Origin: Rhodospirillales bacterium
GTDB taxonomy: Bacteria; Pseudomonadota; Alphaproteobacteria; Rhodospirillales; JASLQF01
Direction of reading: 5' to 3'
DNA: 64,000 nt
Assembly: GCA_030744625.1 (NCBI GenBank)
Contig: JASLQF010000041.1
Span: 1-64,000 of the forward strand
Below, piece by piece: positions 35,234 through 43,014 of this stretch. Below the pieces are notes generated by a model that worked only from the letters and a program-made list of their open reading frames with translations, was not told where the DNA came from and made no database searches. Position numbers and translations under genes: made by a program. Positions within the stretch are counted from its first letter, which is position 1, and each line of letters opens with the position of its first letter.

Positions 35234-36278
35234 CTAACTCCGCATCCACGCACCACCCCAGAGATTGAGCGTGCGTTCCTCGTGCGCCCATTGGCGCGGC
35301 GGCATGTGGCGGTGCATGAGTTCGATTTCGGCCGATATCTCAACCTTGTTGCCGTCCGGGTCCTCGACCATGATGAACAGGTTGTTATTACCACTTCCCC
35401 GCTATCCCGCGCCCCCCTTCATTCTGTCCCTCGAAATTAATTCTGTCCCTCGCGGCGAGGGACAGGGGTTTTTGCTATGTTCGAGGGACAAGATGACGCG
35501 AAATGGCCGGACATGGCGGGACAAGTCCAGTTTTCGAGGGACAAGGTGGCGGAACTCTGCGGTTTTAACCTATCAGGTTGTTGCCCGGCCCATGGCGTCC
35601 CGGACCCCAGAATATGGGCACCTCCAGAGCCGCGAAGTGGTCCGCCCAGTCGCGGATGTCATTCCAGTCCCGGGCCTCATAGGCGTGGTGGTCGGGGCGC
35701 GACTCGGGGGCGCGGAACACGGCGAAGCTGTGGTGCTCGGGGTCGGAGCGCAGGAAACACGCGGTAACCTCGCCGCCCTCGTCAAGCACCCGGTCCGACA
35801 CCACGAAGCCCAGCGCGTCGGCGTAGAACGCCGTCATCGGGCCGATCCGCGTGCTGGCGACGACCACGTGCTGGAGCCGCCCGGCCAGCCGGTCGACGCG
35901 GCTAAGCACCTCGGCGGGCTCCGCCGCCACGCCGAAGACGACGCCCCGGCCGTCCGGATCATGCACCATGAAGGCGTCCTCGGCGAACAGCGGCGTCGGC
36001 GAGGGCGCCAGGTTGAGCCCGCCGGCCCGGACCTGATCGCGGAAGTCGTCAAGGCTCCCGGTGTTTTCCAGGGCGAAGGCGGAAAACGCCAGTTCCGTCT
36101 CGCCGCCGCCGATGAGAAGGCGGCGCTCGCCGCCGGCCATCAGCCACAGGCCGTCGCCGAGTTCCCGTGGCTCCATGCCCAGACAATCGCGATAGAACGT
36201 CACCATCGCCTCGGGCTGTTTCGAATCGTATCGAAGGTGATGCAGCCGCGCCGGCCACGGCCCGGTCCACTGGCTCAT
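35234..36278 (-). pseudogene. VOC-family extradiol dioxygenase-like gene split by an insertion
   Basis: The 5' part (36278 to about 35574) encodes two VOC modules: MSQWTGPWPARLHHLRYDSK, LQHVVVASTRIGPMTAFYAD and HHSFAVFRAPESRPDHHAYE, ending GPGRHGPGNNL. The 3' part (from 35386 to the stop at 35234) continues FIMVEDPDGNKVEISAE, then NLWGGAWMRS. Between them lies a 187-bp insert flanked by the 9-bp direct repeat CAGGTTGTT. Removing insert plus one repeat (196 bp) restores one 282-codon frame with the canonical PGNNLF-VEDPDGN join. As it stands, translation ends 3 codons into the insert (LIG-stop). GGGAGG precedes ATG 36278. Confidence 0.85.
35387..35573. mobile_element. 187-bp non-autonomous insertion with TGTCCCTCG repeats
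   Basis: Bounded by the 9-bp direct repeats at 35378-35386 and 35574-35582. It contains five copies of TGTCCCTCG: two direct (35425-35433, 35444-35452) and three inverted (35456-35464, 35482-35490, 35535-35543). Copies two and three form a hairpin with 10-bp arms at 35443-35465. There are no open reading frames and no perfect terminal inverted repeats. Such hairpins with 'TGTCCC' arms recall REP-type elements mobilised in trans by RAYT (IS200-like) transposases; that link is an inference. Confidence 0.7.
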
Positions 36279-36370
36279 GGTTGCCTCCCTATTCCGAGCC
36301 TTCCAGGAACGCCGGATTCGTGCGAAGGTCCGTTTCGCGGAGCCCACGCCCCCGCAAGAAGGATATGGTC

Positions 36371-36763
36371 ATGGCAAAGGACCCCAGGTTCAAGCGCTTA
36401 GAATTCGAACCGGGCACAATAATCATCGAAGAGGGGAAAGAGGGCGAGGCTGCCTACCTCATCACCAAGGGCACCGTCGATATTCGCACAGGCATGAGAA
36501 GCGACAACCCCCAGACCTTGGCCACCCTGGGCGCGGGGGATGTTTTCGGCGAATTGGCCATGTTCGATGGCGTCCCTCACATCGCGGCCGCGGTGGCGGT
36601 CGAGAAGACGGTCGTGTCCTCGATGTCGAGAAAGGAGTTCGGCGCGCGGGTCAAGAAGATGGATCCCGTGCTCAGGGGCGTCGTCATGCAGATGGTCGGC
36701 CGCACGCGCCGCATGGCGGAAAACCTGAACAAAAGCAAGGAGCGGCCCGACTGGTACGACTGA
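36371..36763 (+). CDS. Cyclic-nucleotide-binding-domain (CAP_ED) protein
   Basis: 130 aa, a single cNMP-binding beta-roll: FEPGTIIIEEGKEGEAAYLITKG, then the phosphate-binding cassette GDVFGELAMFDGVPHIAAAV. The cassette Glu is present, but the Arg that normally binds the cyclic phosphate (PR[A/S]A) is His (PHIA), so cAMP/cGMP binding is doubtful. A C-terminal helix (RMAENLNKSKERPDWYD) has no helix-turn-helix. I chose ATG 36371, with AAGAAGG 8 bp upstream. Divergent from the VOC pseudogene. Confidence 0.82.
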   Translation: MAKDPRFKRLEFEPGTIIIEEGKEGEAAYLITKGTVDIRTGMRSDNPQTLATLGAGDVFGELAMFDGVPHIAAAVAVEKTVVSSMSRKEFGARVKKMDPVLRGVVMQMVGRTRRMAENLNKSKERPDWYD

Positions 36764-36778
36764 CGCCGGCGGCTCTAC

Positions 36779-37393
36779 CTAGCGTAACACCATGACCAGC
36801 TCGGGCGCCCGATCGAAGAGGCTCTTGACCTTCCAGACGTAGAGCTTCTGGTTGGAGCCGGGGACCTTGGTCTCCTTGGCGGCGTTGTGTTTGACGACGC
36901 GGCCGTCCGTCTTCACCCTGAGCTCGCCATCGATACCCAATCCCATATCGGTGAGCCGTTGGGCATCGCTCTTCTTGACCATGGTGCCGCGCAGGGTCAC
37001 CTGGCCACTTTTCTTGATGTACGAGATGCTGAACAGGGTCGCGTTGCGGCGCACGAAGGTAACCATCGGGCTGCGGAACAGATCGCCCGATTTCTCCCAG
37101 TGGACCTTGAAGACGCCGTTCTTGAAATACTTGGCCTCCTTGGTCGCCGAATCGCGCTTCAGGTCCTTGAGGATCCGCTTCGATTCTTTCCTTTCCTTTT
37201 TCTTGGAGAGCTTGCCCTTCCTCAGCTTGTCGAAAAACGGCACCCAGGCCAGATAGCCGTCGAAAATGATGCTGTAATAACCTCTTTTGGAGAGCTCTAT
37301 TTCGGCGTCGAAGCGCAGCGGCAGATAGCAGCCGCTCAAGACGGCCGCCAGAAAGGCGGCGGCCAGCAAAACCTTGAGCGCGCTAAACCTCAT
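36779..37393 (-). CDS. Lipoprotein of unknown function
   Basis: 204 aa. The signal and lipobox are clear: MRFSALKVLLAAAFLAAVLSGC, cleaving before Cys22. The mature part begins YLPLRFDAEIELSKRGYYSII, a beta-strand pattern, followed by a Lys-rich segment (about 58-82) and alternating strands to the end. I see no known domain. Longer in-frame sequence upstream lies in the ubiD gene region and has no signal. The 17-bp gap to the ubiD gene, upstream on the same strand, suggests co-transcription. Confidence 0.72.
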   Translation of the reverse strand: MRFSALKVLLAAAFLAAVLSGCYLPLRFDAEIELSKRGYYSIIFDGYLAWVPFFDKLRKGKLSKKKERKESKRILKDLKRDSATKEAKYFKNGVFKVHWEKSGDLFRSPMVTFVRRNATLFSISYIKKSGQVTLRGTMVKKSDAQRLTDMGLGIDGELRVKTDGRVVKHNAAKETKVPGSNQKLYVWKVKSLFDRAPELVMVLR

Positions 37394-37410
37394 GGCGAAT
37401 TCCGCCAGCC

Positions 37411-38823
37411 TCACAGGTAATCCTTGAGGAAGACCTTGCCCCAGTTCTTGGGCCATGTCACCTCGAAGTCGGAGGCGTCGTGACGCGTCTTGACGGTGGC
37501 GTCGATGCCGATCTTGCCGACCAGGCGGTGCGGGAAATGGTCGGGCAGGGGCTCGGCCGACGGATCGAAGCCGGCGCCCCGCGTGGCCGGCACCACGAAA
37601 AGGTCGCGCGATGGGTCGCAGCGCGTGATGACGGCGAGCCACACCTCGTTGGGGCTGTTGATGTCGGTGTCGGGGCTGATGGCGATCACCCACTTGGTGT
37701 TCATCCACGGCGAGCCCATGGTCTGCATGAGGGCGTCGTTGACGACGCCGGGGCGGTTGTGCTCGATCTGGATGACGACGCCGGCGGCGCCCATCCACAT
37801 GGGGAACTGCACGTCGTGGACGGTAATGCCCATCTCCGTGAGCCGGTTGTGGATGACCGCCTCGTGGCACAGGCGCGGCAGGGTCTGGTGGTCGGTCTCG
37901 GGGCAAGCCTGGTGGTTGCGGTAGATGGGCTTGTCGGCGCGCATGGTGATGGCGGTGACACGCATCTCGGGCATCTGCTGGACGCGCGGGATGAAGGTGA
38001 GCGCCGGTCCCGGGCCCTGGCCCTCGTCGAAAAGCTCGGTCAGGTTGACGTGGCCCTCGACGATGATCTCGGCGTTCGACGGCACGCGCAACGGCACCGT
38101 CTCGCAGGGCACCATCGGTATGGGATAGCCCAGCACGTTGCCCACCATCTCGAGCTCACCGTGGCTGTCCATGTGCAGGCCCGAGAAGTTGCCGATGATC
38201 TCGTAGGCCGGATGCATGCCGAAGATCACCGCGATCGGCATCTCCTTCATTCCGCGGTCCCGGTACTTCTGCATGATGGTGGGGGCGTGGCGGTTGATGA
38301 AGCTGATGACACCCCTTTGCGGCTCCAGGACCATGATGCGCGCGTGGGTGTAATTGTAGAACCCGGTGTCCGGGTCCTCGATGATATGGGCCGCCGTGAT
38401 GTAGGCGGCGCCGTCGGTGTCCGAGTGCCAGGGCACCGGTAACTTCGTCCAATCCGCGTCCTTGCCGGTGAGGATGACCTCCTTGACCGGCCCCGTCTCC
38501 ACGTCCTCGTAGCCGGCGGGTGGCTCGCGCAGGGCGCGCGCCAGGGTCTTCAGATAATCCCCTTCACCGACGCCGAGACAGCGCGCCTGGTCGCGGCGCC
38601 TGGTGACCAGCATGTCGCACATGCGGTAGCCGGGGTACTCCTTGATGTTGTCGAAGATGATGGGACCCTGGCTCTGGGCGGTGAGCGCCCCGATGTCGTC
38701 GATGGCGACGGGCTTCTCGACGACGGTGAGGACGTCGCCGTTGGCCTCCAGCCATTCGCGCAGGTCGGTGGGCTGGTTCTTGCGTGACGCACTGACCTCG
38801 GCCTTGGCGGTCGACGTGGACAT
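37411..38823 (-). CDS. UbiD-family (prenylated-FMN) decarboxylase
   Basis: 470 aa, the usual UbiD length. Signatures: LREWLEANGDVLTVVEKPV near the N-terminus, PIIFDNIKEYPGYRM, WHSDTDGAAYITAAHIIEDPDTG, NYTHARIMVLEPQRGVISF, IAVIFGMHPAYEIIGNFS, and AEIIVEGHVNLTELFDEGQG. The last replaces the common EGPFGE loop, so the substrate pocket differs from canonical UbiD. WVIAISPDTDINSPNEVW near the C-terminus is a metal/cofactor-region block. Activity needs prFMN from a UbiX partner, which is not in the window. The substrate is probably an aromatic or alpha,beta-unsaturated acid. Confidence 0.85.
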   Translation of the reverse strand: MSTSTAKAEVSASRKNQPTDLREWLEANGDVLTVVEKPVAIDDIGALTAQSQGPIIFDNIKEYPGYRMCDMLVTRRRDQARCLGVGEGDYLKTLARALREPPAGYEDVETGPVKEVILTGKDADWTKLPVPWHSDTDGAAYITAAHIIEDPDTGFYNYTHARIMVLEPQRGVISFINRHAPTIMQKYRDRGMKEMPIAVIFGMHPAYEIIGNFSGLHMDSHGELEMVGNVLGYPIPMVPCETVPLRVPSNAEIIVEGHVNLTELFDEGQGPGPALTFIPRVQQMPEMRVTAITMRADKPIYRNHQACPETDHQTLPRLCHEAVIHNRLTEMGITVHDVQFPMWMGAAGVVIQIEHNRPGVVNDALMQTMGSPWMNTKWVIAISPDTDINSPNEVWLAVITRCDPSRDLFVVPATRGAGFDPSAEPLPDHFPHRLVGKIGIDATVKTRHDASDFEVTWPKNWGKVFLKDYL

Positions 38824-38932
38824 GGGCTGCGTTCCCCCTGGTAAGCATTATAATGGCTGAATACTGGTCCTCTGGCGCCTCATCATAATCGAAACACGTC
38901 AGGCGGCAAAGCGGTGAGCCGGGCAGGGGGCC

Positions 38933-39757
38933 TTATTCCCCGGCCTTGGTGCGTTGCCAGTGGGCCTCCTTCTCGGCGAGGCTGGTGCCTTCCAAGGTGG
39001 CGCCCTCGGTGGTCAGCATTTCCTCCATGCGCCGGAACCGGGTTTCGAACTTGACGTTGGCGTGGCGCAGCGCCGTCTCCGGGTCGATCTTGAGGGCGCG
39101 CGCCAGGTTGACGCAGGTGAACAACAGGTCGCCGACCTCGTCGGTGAGGCGGGCGGGATCGGCGCCAGGCACCATTTCCGCCCGCAGTTCGCCGATTTCC
39201 TCGTTCAGCTTGTCGACCACGTCGGCCGGCCCGTCCCAGTCGAAGCCGACGCGCGCCGCGCGCTTCTGAAGCTTGAGGGCGCGGGTGAGGGCGGGGAGCG
39301 CCACGGCGACGCCGGCCAGGGCGCTGGTGGCTTCCTTGCCGCCGGCCCCGGAATTGCTGCGCTCGTCGGCCTTGAGTTCCTCCCAGGCCATGGTCTGGGT
39401 TTCGGCGTCGTCGATCTTCAAGTCGCCGAAGACGTGCGGGTGGCGGCGTACCAGCTTGCCGCAGATGGCGGCGGCCACGTCGTCGAATCCGAACAAACCG
39501 GCCTCGCGCGCCATCTGGGCGTGAAAGACCACCTGCAGCAGCAGGTCGCCGAGCTCGTCGACGAGGCCCACCATGTCCTGGCGCTCGATGGCGTCGGCCA
39601 CCTCGTAGGCCTCTTCGATGGTGTGCGGCGCGATCGAGGCGAAGTCCTGTTCGACATCCCACGGGCAGCCGCCGTCCGGGTCGCGCAGGCGCGCCATGAT
39701 GTCCAATAAGCGGTCGATTCCGCTTCCTTGTGCCTCAGAACCCATGTCAAATCTCAT
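38933..39757 (-). CDS. mazG: Nucleoside triphosphate pyrophosphohydrolase MazG
   Basis: 274 aa from ATG 39757; ATG 39745 is equally possible. Two MazG domains. The first is the catalytic-type LLDIMARLRDPDGGCPWDVEQ, HTIEEAYEVADAIE, then the ExxE/ExxD metal sites VDELGDLLLQVVFH. The second is RVGFDWDGPADVVDKLNEEIG, then LTDEVGDLLFTCVNLARAL. The protein hydrolyses NTPs to NMP and PPi, cleaning damaged nucleotides and lowering (p)ppGpp-type signals in some bacteria. Separated by about 110 bp from ubiD; divergent to the methyltransferase gene. Confidence 0.92.
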   Translation of the reverse strand: MRFDMGSEAQGSGIDRLLDIMARLRDPDGGCPWDVEQDFASIAPHTIEEAYEVADAIERQDMVGLVDELGDLLLQVVFHAQMAREAGLFGFDDVAAAICGKLVRRHPHVFGDLKIDDAETQTMAWEELKADERSNSGAGGKEATSALAGVAVALPALTRALKLQKRAARVGFDWDGPADVVDKLNEEIGELRAEMVPGADPARLTDEVGDLLFTCVNLARALKIDPETALRHANVKFETRFRRMEEMLTTEGATLEGTSLAEKEAHWQRTKAGE

Positions 39758-39861
39758 GATGAATTGGCGGGAAGAGGGGACACGATGCCCCATTTATGGT
39801 CTTTCTAGACCCGCGTGACGCTGATAGCACGTTCCACCGAGGCAATCGAGAGGATCGGTTC

Positions 39862-40587
39862 ATGTTGACGACCTTACTCGTCGTTTCAAACCTGGTAGTC
39901 GCCGTCGCCCTGATACTGGCGCTGCGTGAGATTCAGCGTCGCCGGGAACGGCGAAAACTGCAGGGTTTGTTCGGTCCCTGGCCGATCCGAAAGGTCGACG
40001 TCGACCAATTCGATTCCCGGTTTGCGCTGGGCGACCTCGGGCCTTCGAAGGACAGCGAAATCCGGTTCGTGCCGACCTATCACGTACCGGAGGGCATCGG
40101 CGACTTCGAGACCTGGGTGATCTGCAATCTGGCGAAGGATGCGCGGACGATTTTCGAATTCGGGACGGGAACGGGGAAGACCACCTACCTCCTGGCCCTG
40201 AATTCGCCGCCCGAAGCCCGCATCACGACGTTGACGTTGCCCATGGCCGAACAGGGCCACCAGGGCCGCTTCTATTACGAGGGTAGCGAGGTTGCAGGCA
40301 AGATCGAGCAGCAATTGGCGGATAGCAAAACATTCGATGAAGCACCGCGAGAGGCGGCTTTCGACCTCGTTTTCGTGGATGGAGGACATACCCGATCCTA
40401 TGTCGAGAACGACAGCCGCAAGGCGCTTCGCATGGTCAAACCCGGTGGCTTCATCATTTGGCACGACTATCTGGGCCGCCGTGTGAAGGACGTGTTCGAG
40501 GTCCTCAACGAGCTGAGCCGGGAGGTCGACCTCGTACATTTGGCGAATACGTCCTTCGTCGCCTACCGCGCGCCACCGCGGGAGTAG
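39862..40587 (+). CDS. Membrane-anchored class I SAM methyltransferase (Methyltransf_24-like)
   Basis: 241 aa. One N-terminal membrane segment (MLTTLLVVSNLVVAVALILA), then a basic stretch (REIQRRRERRK). The SAM-binding motif I FEFGTGTGKTTYLLAL is followed by motif IV FDLVFVDGGHTRSYVEND and MVKPGGFIIWHDY, the layout of O-methyltransferase/cephalosporin-hydroxylase-like enzymes. GAGAGG lies 8 bp before ATG 39862. The membrane anchor and the glycosyltransferase downstream suggest surface polysaccharide or lipid modification, which is inference. Confidence 0.8.
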   Translation: MLTTLLVVSNLVVAVALILALREIQRRRERRKLQGLFGPWPIRKVDVDQFDSRFALGDLGPSKDSEIRFVPTYHVPEGIGDFETWVICNLAKDARTIFEFGTGTGKTTYLLALNSPPEARITTLTLPMAEQGHQGRFYYEGSEVAGKIEQQLADSKTFDEAPREAAFDLVFVDGGHTRSYVENDSRKALRMVKPGGFIIWHDYLGRRVKDVFEVLNELSREVDLVHLANTSFVAYRAPPRE

Positions 40588-40710
40588 TCCTAGATAAAGG
40601 GGGAGGCACACGGGTCGGCCTGTCCAAATGGTGCGCCGTCACCGGATTGTCGCATAATATATGTTATGTAAAATTTCAATGTTCTGTTTCATTACAACAC
40701 GATACACTTC

Positions 40711-41835
40711 CTACTTCCCATGGAACTTGCGTATCGCAGCATGGTAAACGGCGAGCGTTTCGGCCATCTTGGCGTCCAGGGTCAGGTGCGCCTCGGCGAA
40801 GCGCCGGGCGCGCGCCGTAACCGCCCTCGCCCCCTCGCGGTCGTCGAAAATTTGCAAGAGCGCGTCGGCGTAGCCGACGGCGTCGCCGGGCTCGACCAGC
40901 CAGCCCGTGTCGCCGGGCACGACGAGCTCGGGCACGCCGCCGATGCGGCTGGCCACAACCGGCGTTTCGCAGGCAAACGCCTGGGGAACCGCCCGCGACT
41001 GGCCCTCGACGGCGACGGAAGTGACGCACAGCGCGTCCGAGGCGCGGGTGATGCGCGCCACGTCGTCCCGGTAGCCGGTAAAGATGACGGAATCCTGCAG
41101 GCCGTGGGTATCGGCGCGGGCGCGCAATTTCGCCTCGTAGCCCTCCTGGGTGCTGATTCCGGCGCCGACGATGAGACACACCACGGGCCGGCCACGCTCC
41201 TTGAGGATGGCGGAGGCGTCGATGAGGTTCTCCTGCGCCTTGTCGCCGCGCAGCATGCCAACCACCGAAACCACGGGTAAACCCCCGGAAATGGCGAATT
41301 CCCGCCGAATTTCGGCGCGCTCGGCGGAACGCCCCGAGGTATCGAAGAACTCGTCGCCGGCCCATTCGCCGACCACCGTCACGCGCTCCGGCCGGCAAAG
41401 CCCGGCGGCCACGATGCCGTCCTTGATGCACCCGGCCGTGGCGATGGCGTGATCGCAGCCCCAGCCCCACTGCAAGCGCCGGTGCGCCTTGCCCTTGAGG
41501 GCCTGAGAGACGTGCCGGCTGCGGATCACCGGACACAGGGGGCGCGCGAACGCCAAGGTCACCGCGTCGCGGCTGCCGTGGCAATCGGCGACGTCGATGG
41601 CCCGCTCGCGGACGAGACGGCGCGCCCCCATGATGGCGCGCGGGTTGTAGTGGCCGCGAAACCCCACCGCCACGGCCTCCAGGCCCCAGGCCCGGGCCCG
41701 TTCCATGATGGCGCTGCCCGGCTTGGCGGCAAGCACGGACTCGTGGCCGTGGTCGTTGAGCCAGCGCATCTGCTCGAGCGCCCGGTACTCCTGGCCGCCC
41801 CAGTTGATGCTTGATTCCGTGTGCAGGACCCGCAT
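40711..41835 (-). CDS. Glycosyltransferase family 4 protein
   Basis: 374 aa of the GT-B fold. The N-terminal domain begins RVLHTESSINWGGQEYRALE, with the glycine-rich nucleotide-sugar acceptor loop. The C-terminal domain has VVSVVGMLRGDKAQENLIDA and the donor-site block EGQSRAVPQAFACETPVVAS. The catalytic Glu-x7-Glu motif is not canonical here: Gln replaces the second Glu region (AVPQAFA). It likely builds surface polysaccharide or glycolipid. The MBL hydrolase gene lies 18 bp away in the same orientation. Convergent with the methyltransferase. Confidence 0.82.
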   Translation of the reverse strand: MRVLHTESSINWGGQEYRALEQMRWLNDHGHESVLAAKPGSAIMERARAWGLEAVAVGFRGHYNPRAIMGARRLVRERAIDVADCHGSRDAVTLAFARPLCPVIRSRHVSQALKGKAHRRLQWGWGCDHAIATAGCIKDGIVAAGLCRPERVTVVGEWAGDEFFDTSGRSAERAEIRREFAISGGLPVVSVVGMLRGDKAQENLIDASAILKERGRPVVCLIVGAGISTQEGYEAKLRARADTHGLQDSVIFTGYRDDVARITRASDALCVTSVAVEGQSRAVPQAFACETPVVASRIGGVPELVVPGDTGWLVEPGDAVGYADALLQIFDDREGARAVTARARRFAEAHLTLDAKMAETLAVYHAAIRKFHGK

Positions 41836-41853
41836 GGCGCCTCCGCAGTCCGG

Positions 41854-42639
41854 CTAAGAGCCCGCCGCCGCCTCGATGACCATGCCATCATAGGCGACCT
41901 CGACGCCATCGGGCAGCCGGGCGCCCAGCTCTTCGTGGTCGAGAAGGCTGCTCAAGTGGGTGAGGACGGCGCGCCGGGGCTTGACGCGGGCGATCCACTC
42001 CAGCGCCTTGTCGACGTGGGCATGGGTCGGGTGCGGGGTATCGGCCAGGGTGCCGATGATCCACGCCTCGACACCGTCGAGGGCGGCGAAAGACGCTTCC
42101 GGCAAATCCACCACGTCGGTCGAATAGGCCACCGCACCGAAGCGGTAGCCCATGGTCTTCATCCCCCCATGGTCCTGCTCGAAGGCCGTGATCCTCATGC
42201 CGGCGACCGCGAAGGTCTGCCCGGCGGCGATCTCGTGGGGCACCAGCGAGGGCTTGTAGCGTACCGTCGCGTCGCGGTCCGAGGGCGAGAACACATAGGG
42301 GAAGCGCTGGCCGATCTCGGCCAGGGTGGCGGCGTCGCCATAGGCGTCCAAGGTTGCGTCCATGGCCCGGTTGATGGCGCGCAGGTCGTCGATGCCGTGC
42401 ACGTGGTCGGCGTGAATATGGGTGTAGAGCACGGCGTCAAGCCGCTTGACGCCGGCCGCCAGCAGCTGCTGGCGCAGGTCGGGCGAGCTATCGACCAGCA
42501 CCTGGACGCCGTCGTCCTCGACCAGGATGGAGGGCCGGAGACGCCGGTTCTTGGGGTTTTCGGGGTCGCACCTGCTCCACCCCCAGTCGATGGCCGGCGT
42601 GCCGCTGGACCCCCCCGACCCGAGGATGGTCACGCGCAT
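41854..42639 (-). CDS. MBL-fold metallohydrolase (PhnP-like)
   Basis: 261 aa. Begins MRVTILGSGGSSGTPAIDWGW, then PSILVEDDGVQVLVDSSPD, and the metal motif THIHADHVHGID (HxHxDH). The later metal residues are in AYSTDVVDLP and VLTHLSS. Position and shape match the PhnP/Lactamase_B_2 group (cyclic phosphodiester or related hydrolysis). In alphaproteobacteria this gene often follows tatD and metG, as here across a 370-bp gap. I chose ATG 42639; longer frames have no conserved start. Confidence 0.87.
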   Translation of the reverse strand: MRVTILGSGGSSGTPAIDWGWSRCDPENPKNRRLRPSILVEDDGVQVLVDSSPDLRQQLLAAGVKRLDAVLYTHIHADHVHGIDDLRAINRAMDATLDAYGDAATLAEIGQRFPYVFSPSDRDATVRYKPSLVPHEIAAGQTFAVAGMRITAFEQDHGGMKTMGYRFGAVAYSTDVVDLPEASFAALDGVEAWIIGTLADTPHPTHAHVDKALEWIARVKPRRAVLTHLSSLLDHEELGARLPDGVEVAYDGMVIEAAAGS

Positions 42640-42874
42640 GGGTCGGCCTCGCGCAGGCTGGCGCGGCCCGCCTCTTGCCCGCATTGAGGGACCATTTCGA
42701 ATGATGACATTATGTCAGCATTTGTCATCATTTCCGTTCCCCGTCGCCGGTGGCGCGGTGGGAGACGGCGTTGGAGGTCGACATGGATCGTCTTTCCCGG
42801 TGTCGAGACAAACAGCAATGAGGATCATGGAATGCCACCAAAGTCAAGAACAAAAATAGAACATTCGTGGGGAG

Positions 42875-43014
42875 AATTAAAGGGAATTAAAGAATTAAGG
42901 TGACATGATACTTATTTCATGGTGTGGATTTGGCAGGGGTGTGCGCGGCGAGCAGAGGCAATTAAGTATCATGTCACCTTAATTCCCTTAATCTGTCACC
43001 TTAATCCCTTTAAT
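42875..43014. repeat. AT-rich inverted-repeat element at the tatD 3' end
   Basis: Part of a 370-bp stretch (42640-43009) with no gene. A perfect 22-bp inverted pair occurs at 42893-42914 and 42963-42984 (arm core GGTGACATGATACTTA). Outer direct/inverted copies of ATTAAAGGGA and TTAAGGTGACA extend it to about 43014. The spacer is 48 bp. Nothing coding is visible. The right end contributes the TAA stop of tatD (43010-43012). The motif resembles REP-like elements moved by RAYT transposases; that is inference. Confidence 0.65.

Noticed and set aside
35425-35543. Possible CRISPR array from the TGTCCCTCG repeats
   Set aside because: Repeats are 9 bp, in both orientations and irregularly spaced; no cas genes.
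35265-36401. 378-residue plus-strand frame across the split VOC gene
   Set aside because: It crosses the insert and both VOC parts in antisense; the minus-strand reconstruction explains the region better.
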